A program made the position numbers and the translations under genes. The notes beneath the pieces were generated by a model. That model saw only the letters and a list, made by a program, of their open reading frames with translations, searched no databases and was not told the origin of the DNA. DNA of 64,000 nt from Paraniabella ginsengisoli (GTDB lineage Bacteria; Bacteroidota; Bacteroidia; Chitinophagales; Chitinophagaceae), in the NCBI RefSeq assembly GCF_022513635.1, contig NZ_JAKWBL010000001.1, positions 1,674,001-1,738,000 of the forward strand, in the 5' to 3' direction. Of the stretch, positions 30,240-40,140 are shown piece by piece (position 1 is the stretch's first letter; each line of letters begins with the position of its first letter).

Positions 30240-30281
30240 ACATTTCGAACTATTGTTGAATGATTTTCAACATACTCTTAT

Positions 30282-30366
30282 GTCGCCCTGAGCGTGCCGA
30301 AGGGTCGCTGGAATGCCAGCCCGAAAGTTTATTGTGGCGGGACTGCGGCAAGCTCAGCCTGACAGA
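30282..30366. repeat. Intergenic dyad repeat, GTCGCCCTGAG family
   Basis: GTCGCCCTGAGCGTGCCGAA..GGGTCGCTGG is answered by GGCAAGCTCAGCCTGACAG. The outer parts pair imperfectly (CTGAGC..GCTCAG). It lies in the tail between two convergent genes. Confidence 0.65.
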
Positions 30367-30385
30367 ATTTTATTTTTACATGGTG

Positions 30386-31461
30386 CTAATTATACTCAGC
30401 CTGCGGTATTTTAGATTCATTATTTACAAAAAGTGTTTGCGTTGGAAAAGCAAACTCAATATTTCGTTTTTCAAATTCCCTGTAAATGTCCAGGTATATT
30501 CTTTGTTGCGTGTCCATATGTATGTTGAAGTCAGAAGAGAGCATGTAATACACAAATTCAAAATTAAGACTGAAATCTCCGAAGCCAGAAAAGTGCCCCC
30601 GATCGTAAACTACGTCTTCATTTTTTTCAATTATTTCTTTCACCAGTTCCGGAATTTGAGCCAGCGTTTCTGCATCGGTTTGATAAGTTACGCCAAGCGC
30701 AAAAACAACTCTTCGCTTTTCCATTTCCTTAAAATTATGTACGCGTGAGTCTGTCAGGTCTTTGTTAGAACAAATCAGTTGTTCACCCTGCAAGGTTCTC
30801 AGCCTTGTAGTTTTAATACCAATATATTCAACAGTTCCAACTTTATCATCAACTACTAAGAAGTCTCCGATCTCAAAAGGTCTATCGAAAAGAATAACAA
30901 AATAGCTAAACAGATCGCCCAATATTGCCTGCGCGGCCAGCGCAATTGCTATACCGCCAATACCAAGTCCTGCAACAATTGTTGTGACATTATAACCAAA
31001 GTTGTCAAGTAAAAAAACGATACCAAAGATCCAGACAATCACTTTCACAATCACCAGCAATCCTTTGGCCTGGCGTTGCTTTATATCGCCATCTTCTTTT
31101 GTTTTAAGAAAGCTTAGGATTGCATACTCAATTACCGCATTAATGAGCCGTAAAGCAAAAACGTACAAACTAAAAGCAGGCTAATATCAATGACCTTCAT
31201 TACCTTCTGGGTGAATTGTAAATAGTTTAGTCCAGCATATATAACTAAAAAGTAAAGAATAGGCAATACAGACTTTTCAATTATTTTAACAAGAAAATCA
31301 TCCACTGTGGCTTTTGTATTTAGCGATAAATGTTTAAGACGCTTAATTATCACAACTTTTAAAAGTTTAAGAAGGATAATGCCTATGAAAACGCATCCGA
31401 TCGCCAATAACCAGTCTGATAAAGGGTTTCCGAAATATTTAGTTGTCAAAAAATCTTTCAT
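30386..31461 (-). CDS. MscS-family mechanosensitive channel (frameshifted)
   Basis: About 358 residues. Three to four N-terminal membrane helices, then the pore helix GLGIGGIAIALAAQAILGD and the beta domain (DRPFEIGDFLVVDDKVGTVEYIG, TTRLRTLQGEQLICSNK), as in small-conductance mechanosensitive channels that release solutes on osmotic down-shock. The frame breaks in an A5 run (31157-31161, plus strand); one more base gives TFFALRLINAVIEYAILSF and joins the two ORFs. Monocistronic, leftward. Confidence 0.9.
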
Positions 31462-31721
31462 CTGTTTATTTTTTTATTGTTTTTAATGGTCAGATGGAAT
31501 TGATGAGAATTCTTAGTTATTATTTTTTTGTCTCATCGAACCCTGTTTCGCCAAATAATCATTCTTTTGGGGTTTGAAGAATTTTTATGGCTCATTTCAT
31601 AGTAATTCTTTTTGAGCGAATAATTGTATGGGCTGTAGTGGCCAAAGCGGGGATGATAACACTTTTTTTAAGACATACAAATGAAATGGCGATTACAGCA
31701 TAATAGGTTAGGCTATAAAAC

Positions 31722-31751
31722 AATAAGGCTGGTGTAAGCACCAACCTTATT
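31722..31751 (-). terminator. Intrinsic terminator of aguA
   Basis: AATAAGG.TGGTG / CACCA.CCTTATT with one bulged pair, 23 bases past the aguA stop; the minus strand continues GTTTTATA. Confidence 0.75.
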
Positions 31752-31773
31752 AAGACAATAGATTTATAGAAAT

Positions 31774-32904
31774 TTACACAGCGGGTTCCTGCTGACTTAA
31801 ACAATGAAAACTGCCTAATCCCCAAATGATTTCGGTTGAATCAATGCCAACAACATTTCTATCTTTAAAGTGTTCCTGAATAATTTTTAATGCAACATCA
31901 TCTTTGCTGCAACGGTAAGTAGGCACAATTACAGATTTATTACAAATGTAAAAATTCGCATAAGATGCAGGTAGGCGCTGATCTTCATAAATAACTGCAT
32001 CAGGCATTGGCAATTCAATAATATTAAGTTGCTTGCCATTTATCAAACGCATTTGTTTTAATTGTTTCAAATTATTTTGCAACAATTCGTAATTTTCATC
32101 GTTTTTATTTTCTTCGATAACAGTCAGCACCGTGTCTTCATTTACAAAACGAACCGTATCATCAATATGCCCATCGGTATCATCGCCTACAATACCATCT
32201 TCTACCCAAAGCACCTGTTTAGCTCCGTAATAATGATATAAATAGGCTTCGATTTGTTGTTGATTTAAATGCGGGTTTCGGTTTTCATTTAATAAACACG
32301 CAGTCGAAGTCAATATCGTTCCGGCGCCATTAAATTCCACGGAACCGCCTTCCATAATAATACCTGGGTGAAATACCGGCAGGCCAAATTGTTCAGCAAT
32401 TTTTGTTGGAATAACATCATCAAGGTCGTAAGGTGGATATTTGTTGCCCCAGGCATTATAGCCCCAATCAATAATAATTTTTTTGTGCTTTTCAGCATCC
32501 GGATTTATCAAAAACGCAGGCCCATGATCGCGACACCAGGCATCGTTTGTTTCATTAAAATAAAACTCAACTTTGTTGAGATCAACATCTTGTTTTTGCA
32601 ATTGCTTTAATGCAAATAGCTTCATTTTCTCATCAGCTACATTAATACGAACAATCTCGCTCTTAGCAAGTTCTTTCACAAAATGAGCATAATAGGGATA
32701 AATAGTATTCAGCTTTCCAGGCCAGGACGCTTCTTTATGCGGCCAACTTAACCAGGTTGCTTCATGTAAGTGCCATTCAGCAGGGAAGAAGAAGTTGGAG
32801 GGAAGTCCGGAAGACGGAAAGACAGAAGGTCGGGAAGACTCGAAGTCCGGAAGTCCGGAAGATGTGAACTCGGAATGAGCAAACGATTTATAGTTATTCG
32901 ACAT
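31774..32904 (-). CDS. aguA: Agmatine deiminase
   Basis: 376 residues, peptidyl-arginine-deiminase fold. Agmatine is hydrolysed to N-carbamoylputrescine and ammonia. Motifs: WCRDHGPAF, IIMEGGSVEFNG, DTDGHIDDTVRF and the catalytic cysteine in WGLGSFHCLSQQEPA near the C-terminus. The usual family start resembles YYFPAEWHEHEATWLSWPH; here residues 37-55 provide it (NFFFPAEWHLHEATWLSWP). The first 36 residues (SSGLPDFESSRPSVFPSSGLPS) are encoded by a tandem GGAAGTCCGGAAG repeat and are not part of the enzyme fold. aguB lies upstream on the same strand, separated by a broken four-helix-bundle gene. Confidence 0.94.
   Translation of the reverse strand: MSNNYKSFAHSEFTSSGLPDFESSRPSVFPSSGLPSNFFFPAEWHLHEATWLSWPHKEASWPGKLNTIYPYYAHFVKELAKSEIVRINVADEKMKLFALKQLQKQDVDLNKVEFYFNETNDAWCRDHGPAFLINPDAEKHKKIIIDWGYNAWGNKYPPYDLDDVIPTKIAEQFGLPVFHPGIIMEGGSVEFNGAGTILTSTACLLNENRNPHLNQQQIEAYLYHYYGAKQVLWVEDGIVGDDTDGHIDDTVRFVNEDTVLTVIEENKNDENYELLQNNLKQLKQMRLINGKQLNIIELPMPDAVIYEDQRLPASYANFYICNKSVIVPTYRCSKDDVALKIIQEHFKDRNVVGIDSTEIIWGLGSFHCLSQQEPAV
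32800..32865. repeat. GGAAGTCCGGAAG tandem repeat within aguA 5' end
   Basis: Repeated GAAGTCCGGAAG and GGAAGAC(T/G)-type words occupy the 5' coding part of aguA. A complementary-sense relative (GACTTCCGGACTTTCCGTC) lies at 33310-33330 just past the aguB stop. This is a simple-sequence family often seen between Bacteroidota genes. Confidence 0.7.
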
Positions 32905-32906
32905 TT

Positions 32907-33259
32907 TTATTTTAAAGAATTTTTTAGAGCATTAATCATTACAAGAATTTCTTCGCAAGACTTATATATCTTAATAAAATCTTCATCAGAAATTATATTT
33001 CTCTTTTTGCCAGATAAATACACCCGACAACTTCTATGTCAGACCGCAGTACTATTCCCTAAAAGCGCTTGAATTCTGGATTTGATTGTCCTGTAGAACC
33101 TTCAGCGATATTTAGTGAAATAGAATCAGCTGCGCGTTTAATTTGTGTAGCCAGAACAAATCTTTCGTCTGAAGGAAAGCGTTTTGCCACTTCATCCACA
33201 ACCGCAGAAAGATCAACTGCCTTTTGCCAAACAATAAGTTTTTCAAACTTAAAACTCAT
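32907..33259 (-). pseudogene. Four-helix-bundle (S23-like) protein, disrupted
   Basis: The first 66 residues (KFEKLIVWQKAVDLSAVVDEV, FPSDERFVLATQIKRAADSISLN shortened: LATQIKRAADSISLNIAEG) are the classical S23/four-helix-bundle family. A frame loss at the AAAA run (33060-33063), then an in-frame TGA about nine codons later, interrupt it. Beyond the TGA the same repaired frame reads LSGKKRNIISDEDFIKIYK and SCEEILVMINALKNSL to a stop at 32907-32909, the proper family C-terminus. The single base loss may be a sequencing error, but the TGA is not explained by that, so the gene may be truly inactive. Function of the family is unclear. Confidence 0.7.
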
Positions 33260-33340
33260 AAATACCCCATTTTATAGTTAATACATAGTATATGGCGAGG
33301 GCTTCTTTCTGACTTCCGGACTTTCCGTCTTTCTGACTAT

Positions 33341-34211
33341 TTATTCGTCGATGAATCGCTTCGTAATCGGCTGATAAGAATCAATTCTTCTATCTCTTAA
33401 AAAGGCCAATGCATGCGAAAAGAATCAGATTCTTTTAGGTCCAAGGTTACAACTTCTGTTTCCTCATTTTCATGCGAAGCCAGATAAATCAATTTTCCTT
33501 GTCCATTGGTTGCAAAGCTGCCGCCCCAGAATTTCATAGCACCGTCTTGTTCAAACCCAACGCGGTTAACACTTACCACGGGAATACCATTCGCAACAGC
33601 ATGACTGCGTTGTATCGTTTGCCAGGCATTATATTGGTCGTTATTGGTTTCTTCATCCTGATCGGTAGCCCAGCCAATAGCGGTAGGATAAAAAGTATTT
33701 CCGCACCCATTAATGATGTAATACGAGCGGCTTCCGGATACCATTGATCCCAGCATATCAAAACCCCAAATGTTGCGAATTTCGTTTTGAAAACTTTATA
33801 CCCTAAATCACCGGGGGTGAAATAAAATTTTTCATAATAAGCAGGATCATCAGGAATATGCATTTTGCGATACTTTCCCAAATAAGAGCCGTCTGCATCC
33901 AAAACCGCTGTGGTATTGTGATACAGGCCTTCGGTTCTTTTCTCAAAAAGCGAAGCGATAATTACTACACCCAATTCTTTTGCCACTTTTTGGAGAGCAT
34001 CGGTTGAAGGGCCGGGGATAGGCTCTGCCAATTTGAAATTATCATAATCTTCTACATCGCAAAAGTATAAAGAGGTAAATAACTCCTGCAAACACACAAT
34101 TTGCGCGCCTTTTGCTGCCGCTTCTTTTATTTTTTCGATGGCTTTATTTAAGTTGTCCTGTTTATTGTCAGTGCAACTCATTTGAACCATTCCTACTTTT
34201 ACTTTTGACAT
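33341..34211 (-). CDS. aguB: N-carbamoylputrescine amidase (two frameshifts)
   Basis: About 290 residues, nitrilase/carbon-nitrogen hydrolase fold. Catalytic triad: Glu in CLQELFTSLYF, Lys in GKYRKMHIPDDP and Cys in LICWDQWYPEAARI. It hydrolyses N-carbamoylputrescine to putrescine, CO2 and ammonia, completing the agmatine route begun by AguA. Two A5 runs (plus strand 33690-33694 and 33399-33403) each lack a base; repair gives EILFYPTAIGWATDQDEET and WPFLRDRRIDSYQPITKRF, ending at 33341-33343. Start at ATG 34211 (MSKVKVGMVQMSC) is typical. Confidence 0.93.
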
Positions 34212-34316
34212 ATTGCAAAATTTAAAGGCGCAAAGGTACTTTAAATTGAAGGGTTACAAACAAAAAATGCGAAGCAAAAGATCGCTCCGCATTCAAGAAG
34301 TTTAAAGATGCATTAT

Positions 34317-34736
34317 TTATCTTAATCTATTCAAATCTTTGATCAGTTTTTGATCTTTTCTTATACCACTTATCGCAAAGAAGAACCCAATTAAGATAAA
34401 CAAAGTAAGAATGGCTGTAATAGCAATATTTCCTGTAGCAAAACTGCTTGTGTAGCTCCAGTAAAGTGCAATCAGACCAATAGACATCAAAAGCCCTAAA
34501 ATACTGAACTGTATCTGCTTACGCCTGTCTTTGAACAAGAATATGGTAACCGCTGATAAAATAACAATTACAGCTGTAAGTGCTATTAAAGGTATATTAT
34601 CTACTGCTGAAAGTTCCGGGCCAGTTACATTTTCCACACCAGGCGCTACCGTACCGCTATAAAACGGAAATTTAAACGTTAATCCGCTGCAAACTGTGGA
34701 AAGCAGCAACCACAGTGTTTGTTTTCTTTGAATCAT
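34317..34736 (-). CDS. DUF4293 family membrane protein
   Basis: 139 residues with four hydrophobic helices (TLWLLLSTVCSGLTFKFPF, IPLIALTAVIVILSAVTIF, IQFSILGLLMSIGLIALYW, IAITAILTLFILIGFFFA) and the family's typical start MIQRKQTLWLLL and end (LIKDLNRLR). DUF4293 proteins are restricted to Bacteroidota, are of unknown function and lie in the inner membrane. Stand-alone leftward gene. Confidence 0.85.
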   Translation of the reverse strand: MIQRKQTLWLLLSTVCSGLTFKFPFYSGTVAPGVENVTGPELSAVDNIPLIALTAVIVILSAVTIFLFKDRRKQIQFSILGLLMSIGLIALYWSYTSSFATGNIAITAILTLFILIGFFFAISGIRKDQKLIKDLNRLR

Positions 34737-34746
34737 AGTGTTTTAG

Positions 34747-34828
34747 TTGACAGTTGATAGTTTGACAGATGACAGAAATATATGATGATAGCCAACAAGC
34801 CAGTCAACTATCATCCGTCATCTGTCAA
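34747..34828. repeat. Dyad repeat, TTGACAG(A/T)TGA family
   Basis: TTGACAGATGAC (34762-34773) is mirrored exactly by GTCATCTGTCAA (34817-34828), with outer GTTGATAGTTTGAC / GTCAACTATCAT words also partly paired. It can form a long hairpin after glyA. Related GTTGA-rich dyads are seen at 27236-27270 and 58945-59035. Confidence 0.75.
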
Positions 34829-34832
34829 TTCT

Positions 34833-36113
34833 TTATCCCAATTCAGGATATAATGGAAATTGTTTCATAAATGCTTTTACATCTTCCCTCACATTTTCAA
34901 TTAACTTTTCATCGTCAGGGTTCATCAATACTTTGTCGATCATATCCACTACCTGAACAACGTCAGTTTCTTTCAGTCCGCGCGATGTTACCGCCGGAAC
35001 ACCTACTCTGATACCCGAAGTTACGAAAGGAGATTTATCATCAAAAGGTACCGCATTTTTATTTAAAGTGATAAACGCTTTATCTAAAGTTTCCTGCGCT
35101 TTCTTACCTGTAATGTTTTTATTACGCAAGTCTATCAACATTAAATGATTGTCGGTGCCACCGCTGATAAGATTGTAATCTTTTGCTACAAATGCTTTCG
35201 CCATTGCCTGAGCATTACTTACAATTTGCTGTGCATAAGCTTTAAAACTGTCGTCCAGAATTTCTCCAAAAGCAACTGCCTTCGCCGCAATGATATGTTC
35301 CAACGGCCCACCCTGAATACCAGGGAAAACAGCCAGGTCCAGTAATTGGCTCATCATTCTTGTGTTGCCTTTTGGATCTTTTAATCCCCATGGATTTTCG
35401 AAATCATGGCGTATCATAATAACGCCACCGCGTGGGCCGCGCAATGTTTTATGTGTTGTGCTGGTGATGATATGGCAATGATCGAATGGATCATTCAGTA
35501 AACCTTTTGCAATCAATCCGGCAGGATGTGCAATATCAGCCATTACAATCGCTCCTATTTTATCTGCAACAGCGCGAATACGGGCATAATCCCAATCGCG
35601 GCTGTAAGCAGACGCACCGCAAATGATCATTTTTGGTTTTTCAGCCAGTGCTTTCTTTTCCAGATCATCATATTCTACAAGGCCGGTATCTTTATTTACG
35701 CCGTAAGAAATTACATTATAATGCTTGCCGCTAAAATTGGCTGGGCTGCCGTGTGTCAGGTGGCCTCCCATACTTAGATCAAGACCCATAATGGTATCTC
35801 CGGGCTTAAGCACAGCCATAAAAACAGCGGCATTAGCCTGTGCGCCGCTATGCGGTTGTACATTAGCCCAGCTTAAATTAAACACCTGTTTCAGCCTGTC
35901 AATAGCCAGATTTTCTATTTCGTCCACCACTTCACAGCCGCCATAATATCTTTTACCGGGATAACCTTCGGCATATTTATTAGCGGGTACGCTTCCCATA
36001 GCCTTCAGAACCTGGTAAGACACAAAGTTCTCTGAAGCGATTAATTCAATATCGTGACGTTGGCGCTCTAATTCTTTATTGAGCAGGTTGAAAAGGATAG
36101 TATCGTTTTGCAT
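34833..36113 (-). CDS. glyA: Serine hydroxymethyltransferase
   Basis: 426 residues, full length. PLP-dependent fold-type-I enzyme that interconverts serine and glycine with tetrahydrofolate, supplying one-carbon units. PLP lysine motif [14 protein letters not shown]-terminal [19 protein letters not shown] and [13 protein letters not shown] are all conserved. Single leftward gene, followed by a large dyad repeat. Confidence 0.97.
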   Translation of the reverse strand: MQNDTILFNLLNKELERQRHDIELIASENFVSYQVLKAMGSVPANKYAEGYPGKRYYGGCEVVDEIENLAIDRLKQVFNLSWANVQPHSGAQANAAVFMAVLKPGDTIMGLDLSMGGHLTHGSPANFSGKHYNVISYGVNKDTGLVEYDDLEKKALAEKPKMIICGASAYSRDWDYARIRAVADKIGAIVMADIAHPAGLIAKGLLNDPFDHCHIITSTTHKTLRGPRGGVIMIRHDFENPWGLKDPKGNTRMMSQLLDLAVFPGIQGGPLEHIIAAKAVAFGEILDDSFKAYAQQIVSNAQAMAKAFVAKDYNLISGGTDNHLMLIDLRNKNITGKKAQETLDKAFITLNKNAVPFDDKSPFVTSGIRVGVPAVTSRGLKETDVVQVVDMIDKVLMNPDDEKLIENVREDVKAFMKQFPLYPELG

Positions 36114-36228
36114 GGCGCAAAGGTAAGGGGCAGAGGCGTAAGTTGAAATGTGGATGGGTTCAAAAGTTGAAAAATTGTGGATGAAGCCACTTTAAATGTG
36201 TGGAAGAGAGTCTGCATTTATGAGCAAC

Positions 36229-36486
36229 TCAATAATGACCATAACAGGAATAAATAATAATCAAATCATCTGTAACGGAATAAACAAGCCGATGTTCATC
36301 ATTGATTCTTCTCGACCAAAATCCACTAAAATTGCCTTTCAACGCTTCAGGTTTTCCTAATCCCGTAAAAGGTGTGTTCTGAATATCAGAAATCAAGTCA
36401 AAGATTTTAAACGCCAATTTTTGATTGCCCGATTTGAATTTTTGAAATTGCGCAATTGCATCCGGAGAGAATTGGACTTTTCTCAT
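36229..36486 (-). CDS. YoeB/Txe-type toxin
   Basis: 85 residues. The pattern MRKVQFSPDAIAQFQKF, GLGKPEALKGNFSGFWSRRI and DEHRLVYSV..IIIYSCYGHY matches the Txe/YoeB family of ribosome-dependent mRNA interferases; the conserved C-terminal SCYGHY and the acid/arginine/histidine catalytic set are present. It follows the antitoxin gene by one base on the minus strand, so they form an operon. Confidence 0.92.
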   Translation of the reverse strand: MRKVQFSPDAIAQFQKFKSGNQKLAFKIFDLISDIQNTPFTGLGKPEALKGNFSGFWSRRINDEHRLVYSVTDDLIIIYSCYGHY

Positions 36487-36487
36487 T

Positions 36488-36735
36488 TTACTTTTCGCTT
36501 AACATAGATTCTAAATCTTTCATAGAATACACAACTCCTTTTCCGGCTTCAATATCATCGACAGCCTTGTCAATCCTGTTCCAATAAGCTTCTATCGGTT
36601 CGTTCTGCAAAAAGAATCGGCCTCATCCTGAACAGCAATGGTGATCTGCACATTGCGCCCTTTTAGCAACTGCTTCATTTTTTGAAAAAAATCATCAGTA
36701 AATTCAGATGATGAGATTTTAATTACCGCGTCCAT
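36488..36735 (-). CDS. Antitoxin partner of the YoeB-type toxin (frameshifted)
   Basis: About 82 residues: MDAVIKISSSEFTDDFFQKM then a basic linker; at an A5 run (plus strand 36609-36613) one base is missing, and its repair gives DSFLQNEPIEAYWNRIDKAVDDI and a C-terminus ending LESMLSEK at 36488. Without repair the gene stops early and was not recognised as one unit. The C-terminal DLESML tail is a typical toxin-binding region. Stop and the toxin ATG are separated by one base. I am not sure which antitoxin family it belongs to. Confidence 0.75.
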
Positions 36736-36907
36736 TTTCTTGTTTTCCCAAAGTTAATATTTTATATAGACACTCATGCTATTGTTTAGCTGCAATCAAT
36801 AAATACACCGCAACACGGTAATGCTGCTAATAAATTTTCTTTTTACTTACCTTCACTTTTTTTGTAACATATTCTAAACTATCTCCCGATCAGGGTTTGT
36901 TATATAT

Positions 36908-37897
36908 ATGAAGGCAATTATTCCTGTTGCAGGTACCGGAACTAAATTGAGGCCGCATAGCTACACGCAACCAAAGGCGCTCATTCCATTGGCTAATAAA
37001 ACTGTTTTAAGTATTATTATTGATCAGCTGAAAGATGCCGGGGTAGATGAATTTATTTTTATCATCGGTTATCTGGGTGATAAGATCTATCATTATATAA
37101 AAGATAAGCACAGCGATATTATTGCTCATTTTGTGGGACAGGAAGACAGGAGAGGAGTGGGCCACGCGGTTAGCCTTACTAAAGATGTGGTGAAGGGTGA
37201 TGAAATTTTGATCACGTTGGGCGATACGATCTGCGAATATGATGTTAGCGAAGTATTACGCAGTCCCGGCTCATTGATTGGCGTTCGCAAAGTAGATAAT
37301 CCAAAAGATTTTGGCGTAGCCGAAATCGATACGAATGGTATTATCGAATCTGTAATTGAAAAGCCAAATATTCCTAAGTCCAATATGGCTATGGTTGGTG
37401 TGTATAAAATTGCCGAAACAAATATGCTGTTCGATTGCCTGGAGAAAAATATTGCTGCCGGCCTTCTTTCACATGGTGAATTTAGTATTACGGATGCCAT
37501 TAAGTGCATGATCGATAATGGCGTAACCTTTCGATCGTTCAAAGTAGATAATTGGTTTGATGCTGGCAATAAAGAAACGCTGTTAAGATCCAACGCTACA
37601 TTGCTTAAAAAGATCGGGTTAGAAGCCGATGCAGCCCAATATCAGAATACGGTGATCATTCCACCTGTCAGTATAGGCAAAGGTTGTTCTATCGAAAACA
37701 GTATTATTGGCCCTAATGTAACCCTTGGCGAATACACCAGCCTGAACCAATCCATAGTTAAAAATTCGATCGTTGGCGCTTATTGTAACCTGTACGACAT
37801 TGTGCTGGAAGACTCTTTAATAGGCAGCGACACCAGTTTAAAAGGCGAATCCCGCAGCCTGAATATCGGCGATAATACCAGCATAGATTTGGGATGA
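36908..37897 (+). CDS. Sugar-1-phosphate nucleotidyltransferase
   Basis: 329 residues. The nucleotide-binding loop VAGTGTKLRPHSYTQPKALIP (GxGTxLRPxTxxxPK) and downstream TLGDTICEYD (metal-binding aspartate) mark the RmlA/GlmU-like transferase domain; residues 245-320 form a left-handed beta-helix with hexapeptide repeats (IGKGCSIENSIIGPNVTLGE). It makes an NDP-sugar from NTP and sugar-1-phosphate, probably dTDP-glucose or a related activated sugar for surface polysaccharide. The first 245 residues are like glucose-1-phosphate thymidylyltransferases, but base and sugar specificity cannot be read from sequence. Single gene. Confidence 0.9.
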   Translation: MKAIIPVAGTGTKLRPHSYTQPKALIPLANKTVLSIIIDQLKDAGVDEFIFIIGYLGDKIYHYIKDKHSDIIAHFVGQEDRRGVGHAVSLTKDVVKGDEILITLGDTICEYDVSEVLRSPGSLIGVRKVDNPKDFGVAEIDTNGIIESVIEKPNIPKSNMAMVGVYKIAETNMLFDCLEKNIAAGLLSHGEFSITDAIKCMIDNGVTFRSFKVDNWFDAGNKETLLRSNATLLKKIGLEADAAQYQNTVIIPPVSIGKGCSIENSIIGPNVTLGEYTSLNQSIVKNSIVGAYCNLYDIVLEDSLIGSDTSLKGESRSLNIGDNTSIDLG

Positions 37898-38056
37898 TTT
37901 TTTTGTCCCGGCTAATGAATATATGGCATCTTCGTTGCGTCGCACACTTAATCTGTAGAATATAGATCAACCTATATAAACGATTGCTAAAACAATAACG
38001 GTTGCAAAGCATTTCTGATCCTGAATTAGCAAGATTAAAAACCTTATTTATCTATA

Positions 38057-38088
38057 AATTCGAGATGCCTTGAGAAACATCTCGAATT
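38057..38088. terminator. Hairpin between convergent genes
   Basis: Perfect 11-bp stem AATTCGAGATG / CATCTCGAATT with a 10-base loop between the nucleotidyltransferase and the VOC gene. No T-tract follows on either strand, so it may be a Rho-independent stop of weak type or just a structural element. Confidence 0.5.
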
Positions 38089-38108
38089 GCAGCGTTCGCT
38101 ATTCCTGT

Positions 38109-38549
38109 CTATACTTTTCCGTTATAATTCGGATCAAAATCCACCATCCATTCAATACCATATTTGTCTCTAAACATGCCAAAATAAGAACCCGAAGCGC
38201 TTTCTACAATAGGCACTTCAATTTGTCCGCCAACCGAAAGCCCGTTAAATAATTTATCTGCTTCTTCTTTGCTTTCTGCGTTTATTGAAATTTTACTTCT
38301 GTTTTCATTTTCATTTGTCCGCCCCATGCTTTCAGGAACATCATTTGCCATCAACATATTATATTTACCAATAGGCAAAGCAATATGCATAATTTTATTT
38401 TCTTCTTTTTCCGCTACAGGAAATTCAGGGCTTGCAATGTCTTTGAAACGAATAACCTTTGCAAACGTTCCGCCAAATACTGATTTGTAAAAGGTAAATG
38501 CTTCTTCGGCGTTTCCGTTGAAGTTAATGTGAGGATTGATTAGTGCCAT
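38109..38549 (-). CDS. VOC/PhnB-like protein
   Basis: 146 residues from the preferred ATG at 38549 (MALINPHINFNGNAEEAF), the common start in this family; an upstream ATG at 38579 adds ten residues. The repeated babbabb elements (YKSVFGGTFAKVIRF, NKIMHIALPIGKYNMLMANDV, FGMFRDKYGIEWMVDF) are those of PhnB-type VOC proteins, small dimers whose enzyme activity is mostly unproven. Single gene. Confidence 0.85.
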   Translation of the reverse strand: MALINPHINFNGNAEEAFTFYKSVFGGTFAKVIRFKDIASPEFPVAEKEENKIMHIALPIGKYNMLMANDVPESMGRTNENENRSKISINAESKEEADKLFNGLSVGGQIEVPIVESASGSYFGMFRDKYGIEWMVDFDPNYNGKV

Positions 38550-39126
38550 AGTTAATAAATTGATTTGTATGTATTTCAAATGTACCGCTTAACTAAAAAT
38601 CAAATAAGGTATAACCGCGTCAAAAAGCAGGCTGATTGCGCCATCTTGTTTAAACGTACTTTGCAGGCGGAGTTCCTCAACATTTAAGTGGCATTTTTTA
38701 TGAAATATCTTTGCGAAGCAAATTGCATTTTTCTAAAACTGAATTTGTTTTTTTTAAATTATATCAAAATTAAAAAGGATTTATTAAAAAAATCAATATA
38801 TTTGAAATGCTAATTAGGTATATTTAACCTCACATCATTTTGAGTGCTACATGTGTTTTTTTATAAGAACTAAAACTAATGCATTAAAAAAACTAATTTA
38901 ATTCAACTTAAAGCTAATTATTTTTAGTTTTCATGTTATAAGCACTCCAATAAATTTACAGAGTTACCCCCTCCAAACATTTGATTAATACGCCTGTGCT
39001 CAGTCAATAAATTCTCGATGTATGCACGAGATGTATGCACGAAAAGACTGTTTAGGTTGTTTTATCCGGAAAGTTGACAACTTTTAGCCCCCTTCATTCG
39101 GAATATTAATTTTAAAATAAATTAAA
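38550..39126. other. AT-rich intergenic region upstream of the YncE-like gene
   Basis: About 575 bases without a gene. It contains long A/T tracts, a tandem 13-bp direct repeat GATGTATGCACGA (39017-39029 and 39030-39042), and a small palindrome AAAGTTGACAACTTT near 39070. The direct repeat and palindrome lie 50-110 bases before the next ATG and may be regulatory. Confidence 0.5.
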
Positions 39127-40140
39127 ATGAAAAAAGCAAATGTAATTGTTGGACTAATGTTGTTATTGGTAACTTCTTTTGTGGCATGTAATGAGGATGA
39201 TTTACCAATTAAAATGTACGAAGAAAAAGTTGTGGTAGCCAATAGAGGCGGCGGAAGTATTAGTTTTATTGATGCAACTTCAAACCAGGTAACTAATACT
39301 CTTCCTATTGCGGGTTCTGAACCAATGTATGTAGTGTATGTTCCCACAAAGGACAAGATATATGTGGGAGACAGAGCATCAAACAAAGTGCATATAGTAA
39401 ATCCTGAAACCCAGGTTGTGGAAAGTGCAATTACAGTTGGAAATGGTGTATTCCATATGTGGGCTGATGGGCAGGGAAAACAACTTTGGGTTAATAATGA
39501 TGTTGATAATACCATTTCGGTTATTGATTTGAATACAAATACAGTAGTAAAAACAATAAACGTAGGCATGAAACCACATGATGTGTTTTTGACAAATGAT
39601 GCTACAAAAGCGTATGTGTCGGTATTTAATTCCGATGCTACAATGCCGGATAAAATTTTTATGTACGCTACTTCCAGTTATATAAAAACAGCTGAAGCAA
39701 GTGTAGGTAAGGATCCACATTTATTTCATTTATCAAATAGCAATAAATTATTTGTTCCTTGCCAATCAGGTCAAGTCTATTCGTTAAATGGAAATGATTT
39801 AAGCACTCCTTCTAATAATCCATTTGTGGGTGCCCACGGAATATTCTCATCACCCGACCAAAAGAATTTATTTGTAACTAATATTACAGGTGGCCAAATA
39901 TATTCTATCGACGCAGCCACAAATACTCAAAATGGTACGGCACTAGCGTCGTTAAGTTCTATACCTCATAATATTGTGGTAAATGAATCAGGTAATAAAA
40001 TGTTCGTAACCCACTCAGGCGCAACAGCAACAACGGTTTCAACTTATACAATTAATGCTGCAACATTAACAGCAGGAACTACTATAACAGCAGGAATGAA
40101 TCCGTTTGGATTAGCATATTATAAAAGGGAAATACAATAA
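39127..40140 (+). CDS. YncE-type beta-propeller lipoprotein
   Basis: 337 residues. Lipobox FVAC (C22) after a hydrophobic signal. The mature protein consists of about seven 40-residue blades with the pattern VANRGGGSISFIDATSNQVT, VGDRASNKVHIVNPET, WVNNDVDNTISVIDLNTN and so on, characteristic of YncE/PQQ-dependent-type beta-propellers. Such outer-membrane lipoproteins probably bind a ligand or protein; no active site is visible. It lies just upstream (40273) of the first site of the cassette-like array but on the other strand and is not flanked by its repeats on both sides, so I regard it as a neighbour only. Confidence 0.85.
   Translation: MKKANVIVGLMLLLVTSFVACNEDDLPIKMYEEKVVVANRGGGSISFIDATSNQVTNTLPIAGSEPMYVVYVPTKDKIYVGDRASNKVHIVNPETQVVESAITVGNGVFHMWADGQGKQLWVNNDVDNTISVIDLNTNTVVKTINVGMKPHDVFLTNDATKAYVSVFNSDATMPDKIFMYATSSYIKTAEASVGKDPHLFHLSNSNKLFVPCQSGQVYSLNGNDLSTPSNNPFVGAHGIFSSPDQKNLFVTNITGGQIYSIDAATNTQNGTALASLSSIPHNIVVNESGNKMFVTHSGATATTVSTYTINAATLTAGTTITAGMNPFGLAYYKREIQ

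Noticed and set aside
30260..30748. 162-codon plus-strand ORF
   Set aside because: It is a shadow antisense to the MscS-type channel and begins within an intergenic repeat.
31592..31825. 77-codon minus-strand ORF downstream of aguA
   Set aside because: It overlaps the aguA 3' end and its terminator, and the sequence has no recognisable features.
39084..39569. 161-codon minus-strand ORF over the YncE-like gene
   Set aside because: It is antisense to a clear lipoprotein gene and shows no protein features of its own.
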